Assembly (NCBI GenBank): GCA_012295275.1
Contig: CM022678.1
Coordinates: forward strand, 2,583,781-2,631,280
Length of the DNA: 47,500 nucleotides
Origin: Chrysomallon squamiferum
Taxonomy: Eukaryota > Mollusca > Gastropoda > Neomphalida > Peltospiridae
Direction of reading: 5' to 3'
Positions 42,575 through 47,500 of the stretch are shown here, piece after piece. Each line of letters starts with the position of its first letter. Positions within the stretch are counted from its first letter, which is position 1. The position numbers were made by a program, and so were the translations under genes. The notes under the pieces are model-generated. The model made no database searches and was not told the origin of the DNA. It was given only the letters and a program-made list of their open reading frames with translations.

Positions 42575-42935
42575 TCTCCTCCATCTGTTGCCAGTGAACA
42601 GATAATCTACTTCGCCAACCGACGTGAATGATCCTAACACAGCATCGTTGTTGTCGTCGTAACGTCGTCATTCAAAAAGTCTCTCTCTCGCATTGCCTCG
42701 CCTCAGTGCTTTCAGGAATTCTTTTTCATTTATGCCAGTACACACTCTGCTGACATATTTCCACGAAGAAAACACATTGAACCAGTGCGTCAGACCCACA
42801 CCAACGAGTGGTTTCTGCCGAGACTGCGGTGAAAAGACTGGACTGTGACGTCCCCTCAGACGATGTTTGTCAAGCACTTGAGTTGTTTTTGTCCAAGCGA
42901 GTTTGCCTTCTGCTTGAAATTGTTATACGTTTCTG
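42575..42935. other. GC-richer complex island with 69-codon reverse open frame
   Basis: It stands out by CG dinucleotides and normal complexity. The reverse open frame (42877-42668) reads MLDKHRLRGRHSPVF… and ends NARERLFE; I do not recognise it. It also contains GTTGTTGTCGTCGTAACG-like sequence and GTGACGTC (about 42846). It is either a regulatory island or an unannotated short exon or gene. Confidence 0.3.
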
Positions 42936-43020
42936 TGTGCTAAATGTCAACACACACACACAAACACACATAAACACACACACGTAATCCATTTTATTAG
43001 TCTTACATACATTTTTATTT

Positions 43021-43345
<325 letters not shown>

Positions 43346-43614
43346 GAGAGAGGGAGTGAATGAGTACAAATTTCAGTGTGCATATTTGTATTTGTAATTT
43401 TTACTTTTTGCTAAATATTGTCAGCATAAAATCATCATTATTCATTATTTATTTCATTTGCTGTTTGGATCATAATTATTTACAAATATAGATGGACAAA
43501 TGAAAACTTTTTTCCCCTTTTTTACAAATAATGTAGGAAAAAATAATTCACATTAGAAATTGGGATAGGAAATGCTAACAGGAAAATCAACGTCTGTAAA
43601 TAATATAGGAATGT

Positions 43615-43764
43615 GAAATAAATAAATAATAACAATAGCAGTGATAATAACTTTAATAATAATAATAATAATAGTAATAACAACAACAACAACAATAAAT
43701 AAATAAATAAAAAATAGTAATAAATAAATACTAATAATAACAGTTGCTTTAATAATAATGATAA

Positions 43765-43807
<43 letters not shown>

Positions 43808-43821
43808 ATATAATAAAAAAA

Positions 43822-43864
<43 letters not shown>

Positions 43865-43875
43865 AAATAATACCA
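43615..43875. repeat. (AAT)n/(AAC)n/(AAAT)n compound array
   Basis: AAT, AAC and then long AAAT runs (about 43765-43865). Confidence 0.94.
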
Positions 43876-44333
43876 TACTTAAATAAAGTAGAAAAAAAAA
43901 AAAAACCTGACTGCTTAAAAACAAATAGTTGAGAAACTTTACAAATAACGCTTAACAGTTGGAAGGAGAAAATGTCGGAAAGAATGTGAGAAGCTATAAC
44001 TTTACGTAACGTTTGCGAAACTTGTGTGTTTCTGCGCAAACAGACGTGTAATCCATCAAAGTTCTCTATCACTTGGCTTTTTGCCAGTTCCTTGCTCTTT
44101 TTTTTTTATGTGTTTTATGCTGTTAACAGCAAAAGCCAGTATCACCAAAACACGTTTGTAAAAAAAAAACCAAAAAAACCCAGCAGAAACATTAGCGAAT
44201 ACAAATCACTCTCGCTTTTCTCTTCAGACTGTCGCAGGTTTTCAAGTTTACGAGAAGACGACAGAGCTAAAGAAAAACAATGGAGGAGAGTTTAAGAAAT
44301 TTAGACCCCTTTTAAGTTAATAGAATTTTTTAA

Positions 44334-44372
<39 letters not shown>

Positions 44373-44749
44373 TTTGAACGTGATCATTCTGATTGCATTG
44401 CGTTTATTTATTAGTTATTTTATTCGTTTGTTTGTTGGTTGGTTTACTTTTAAACTTTGTATTCAGATTTTGTTGTTGGATTTATTTATTTTTTATATAT
44501 TTATATATATATTTTTTTTTTACTTAAAACATAATCTTCTCTCTTGTGTATGTAACTAAGTTTAGTTTTGACATTATGTTCTAGCTGTTCTCATAAATTA
44601 ACAGTGAAGAAAGGATGCTGAAAGATTTATTATCAAGCACTAAAAAAACAAACCTGCCATTAACATTTATAAATAGAAAGAAGACATTATTTAATGTGAT
44701 ACATAATATTCAGCCATAGAATATTTTTATTTCCCTTTTTATAAATATT

Positions 44750-44890
44750 TATTTATTTATTATTATTTATTATTATTTATTATTGTTATTGTTATTATTG
44801 TTTATTGTTAATATTATTATTATTATTATTTGTTGTTATTACTTTTATTATTACTGTTATTATAAATTGATTATTTGTTATTATTGTTGA

Positions 44891-44977
<87 letters not shown>

Positions 44978-45000
44978 TATTATTATTGTTATTATTACAG
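44750..45000. repeat. (TTA)n array
   Basis: ATT units, the longest pure run being about 44892-44972. Confidence 0.95.
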
Positions 45001-45164
45001 TAAGCTGTAGTTTTAGAGATTTATTCTGAGGCATGATTGGTCATACTGTTCACCTTTTACATCACATACAGAGTTATTTCCCGTTCCAGACAGTGTTGTA
45101 TAGACTCTAATTTGTAATTAATGCTTAAAATTAACAACAGTTCACCATACACCTTCACTAGCAT

Positions 45165-45315
45165 CATCATTATTGTTACTGTCAAATCACTATCACTGTC
45201 ATTATCATCATCATCATCATCATCATCACTGTTAACATCATTATCATTTTCACATCATCAACATGTATCACAATTATCATCACTATTATTATCACAATCA
45301 TCACAGTTATCATGT
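45165..45315. repeat. (ATC)n imperfect array
   Basis: ATC/ATT/CAC trinucleotides. Confidence 0.88.
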
Positions 45316-45464
45316 GTTTTACCTTTGTCAGATTTTAAATATTGTTCTTATACAGACATAGTAGCAGATGCATGTATGTTAGTAGAATTTTTGCCTATAT
45401 ACATCTATTTATTTATTTTAATTTTAAAAATTTTGTGTGTAATAAAATGAATAAATATTTATAC

Positions 45465-45469
<5 letters not shown>

Positions 45470-45514
<45 letters not shown>
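45470..45514. repeat. (CA)n microsatellite
   Basis: A pure CA run. Confidence 0.95.
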
Positions 45515-45522
<8 letters not shown>

Positions 45523-46003
45523 GATCATTAGCCTACATACATAATATTTAATTTTTTAATAATTAAATGAACAAATATACATACATAAATTAATACATAC
45601 ACAAATAAACACAAACATACACATACAAACACATTCATTCTTTACATAATAACTTGAATATATAAAAAATTTCTCACATAATCTGCATTTGTAATGATCA
45701 TAATAAAGAGTGATTTTACTTATTTGTTTACATTTTGTTGTTGTTGTTGTTTGTTTTATGAATTGTAAAAGCAGAGCTTTGTTTGTTGTTTGTTTCTGTT
45801 TCAGACAATTTCAGCTTTGTATTGTTTGTTTACGAAGTTGATGAGTTATTTTATATTTGCTTACTGCAGTTCAGACCACACAGATAGCTTTTATTTATAA
45901 TTCTTTTTCTACATGTTTGTTTAAAGTTTATAAATGTTGTTTATAATTCTGAATCTGATTAGATGAACAAAGTGTGAGTGTGTTTGTGTGTCTAGATATA
46001 TGT

Positions 46004-46005
<2 letters not shown>

Positions 46006-46054
<49 letters not shown>

Positions 46055-46308
46055 CAGACACACACACACACACACACCACACAGAGACACACACATACAC
46101 ATACCCTCACAGAAACATATATACTTAAACAAATAAATCATACCATTTATAATTATATATGTATATACATGCACCTCTACACACTGAGTGAGAGAGGAGG
46201 GATCAAAAACAGAGATAAATACACACACACACACACACAGAAAGAAATAGAGAAACAGAGAGAGAGAGAAAGGAAGGGAGAACAACATACACACTAAAAC
46301 ACACACAA

Positions 46309-46365
<57 letters not shown>

Positions 46366-46420
46366 AAGAGAGAGAGAGAGAGAGATAGGGGAGAGAAAGA
46401 GAGAGAAAGAAAAACGAGAG
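46006..46420. repeat. (GA)n/(CA)n/(AT)n compound arrays
   Basis: GA at 46008-46053, CA at 46056-46096 and 46219-46240, AT at 46310-46333, GA at 46334-46385. It ends about 60 bp before the 46480 exon. Confidence 0.94.
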
Positions 46421-46479
46421 TACTAGACATTAATTACTGCATGTTGTTAACAGTGTGTTATTGATTTTTATCATTTCAG

Positions 46480-46515
46480 TCACCTGATGCTCTCATCGAC
46501 ATTGACTACTACAAC
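46480..46515 (+). CDS. 36-nt internal exon, probable exon 2 (coding) of gene 3
   Basis: It lies between a good acceptor (ttatcatttcag, ending 46479) and a strong donor (AAC|GTAAGT at 46516). In phase 0 it reads SPDALIDIDYYN, directly compatible with the GAG|GTAGGT phase-0 end of the signal-peptide exon at 20228. Joined, the mature N terminus would be acidic (…KAENESPDALIDID…). The codon use is mixed and complex, unlike the surrounding simple repeats. The family is unknown and the gene continues past the window. It could belong to a different transcript, or be a chance short frame between two splice-like sites. Confidence 0.5.
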
Positions 46516-46574
46516 GTAAGTATCACGACAGCATGACTGTGTTAGCAACGCAGTATTGTACAGCCCTCCGTTTA

Positions 46575-46680
46575 TCCTGTCCATCCATCCATCCATCCTT
46601 GCATCCCTTCATCAATGTATTCTATTTATCCATCCTTCTTTCCATCCATCCGTTCATCCTTCTATCCATCTAATCTCTGT
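46575..46680. repeat. (ATCC)n imperfect array
   Basis: CCATCCATCC units with ATCCTT/ATCCGT variants, about 60 bp after the 46516 donor. Confidence 0.9.
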
Positions 46681-47355
46681 CATATGGTGTTTTTTAATGT
46701 CTTTATTCTGCAATATTGTAGTCATTCATCTGTTTTCAATCCAACTGTCTGTCTATCCATTAATTCATTCATTCATTCTTTCAGTTTCATTCAATAATTT
46801 ATATGTTTTTTAATTATATGTTTTTGCTTTACTTTACTTCTTTTGTGTTCATTCTTTCATTCTTTCATTAATTTATTCACTTATTCATTCATTAATTTTG
46901 TTAATTCAAGTATATTTTATTTTCTAATTTTGTCTTAATTCCCATGTTTGTTTAAGTATTTAGGAATATGTTCTCCTGAAATTACCATTTTTCTGATGCA
47001 GTAGTAAATATAAAAATGATAGTAATTGTAATAAATTAAACATTGTAGCTAATGATAATATTAAAACAGATAAAAATATTTAGTATATTTTGTTGTAAAA
47101 TAAAATTTCTTCGGTTAAGAACGTAAATACAATTATAATAAAGAGTTTTTATTTTTTATTTTTCCCTTCAGTTTCCTCTGACATACATAAACATACCTTT
47201 ACACCTACAGTCACATGTGTACTATCTCAGACACAAATTTAAACACACACACACACACACATTAAAAGCTGAACTCTCTTTTCCTTGTCTTTTTCATCTC
47301 TTCTTTTTTTGTGTATGAAGGTGTGTGTATGATTGTCTTTGTGAGTGAGGGTTTG
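46681..47355 (+). other. Intron of gene 3 downstream of the 46480 exon
   Basis: TTCATTCA units occur at 46762-46895. AT-rich sequence follows, with a short CA run (about 47243-47261). No further exon was seen. Confidence 0.4.
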
Positions 47356-47361
47356 TAAAAT

Positions 47362-47362
47362 A

Positions 47363-47432
<70 letters not shown>
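47362..47432. repeat. (GT)n(GA)n compound microsatellite
   Basis: TG units then GA units, the same order as at 1501-1600. Confidence 0.95.
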
Positions 47433-47500
47433 TTAGAGTTAATTAATGAGTGTTTGGGTATGTGTCTGAGTAAGTGTACATATGTATGTTTTGTATGTGT

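Overview
This is a window of AT-rich animal nuclear DNA, most likely from a lophotrochozoan such as a mollusc. The evidence is intron-rich genes with GT-AG introns, very dense simple repeats ((CT)n, (GT)n, (ATT)n, (CTA)n, (TTTA)n), and proteins that resemble invertebrate families. The species assignment is inference. There is no sign of bacterial operons, CRISPR or phage. All three genes I can support lie on the + strand, and their exons stand out from the background by higher GC content and complex protein sequence.

Region 1 (1-4660) holds simple repeats, a roughly 25-bp minisatellite (about 490-845), and then a GC-richer upstream region. That region carries five TGACCT hexamers spaced exactly 15 bp apart, followed by a TATA-like box.

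Region 2 (4663-10916) is a complete 11-exon gene for a 520-residue acyl-CoA synthetase of the 4-coumarate:CoA ligase / luciferase branch of the ANL superfamily. Every exon joins in phase and all core motifs are present. Intron 1 contains a hairpin-forming DNA-transposon end, and intron 10 is an approximately 450-bp CTA-type trinucleotide array.

Region 3 (13640-17130) is a complete 6-exon gene for a 244-residue FAXC (failed axon connections) / metaxin-like GST-fold protein. Its start codon lies in a 5-nt coding segment at the end of exon 1. A copy of its 3'-end-like sequence, including an AATAAA, sits in intron 5.

Region 4 (about 19800-47500) is the 5' part of a third gene. It has a probable non-coding first exon, then an exon encoding a clear signal peptide (20145-20228), an intron of about 26 kb, and a 36-nt exon (46480-46515) with good splice sites and compatible phase. 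The gene runs off the window. I could not identify the secreted or membrane protein it encodes. The giant intron is filled with microsatellites, several independent degenerate tandem arrays (67-bp, about 150-bp, about 35-bp and about 130-bp periods), tRNA-derived SINE-like fragments, and a few GC-richer islands that may be regulatory elements.

Nothing in the sequence shows the three genes acting in one pathway. They look like ordinary neighbouring metazoan genes. The most distinctive signals are the ordered nuclear-receptor-type half-site arrays, simple repeats fused to splice sites, and the many local tandem arrays inside the long intron.
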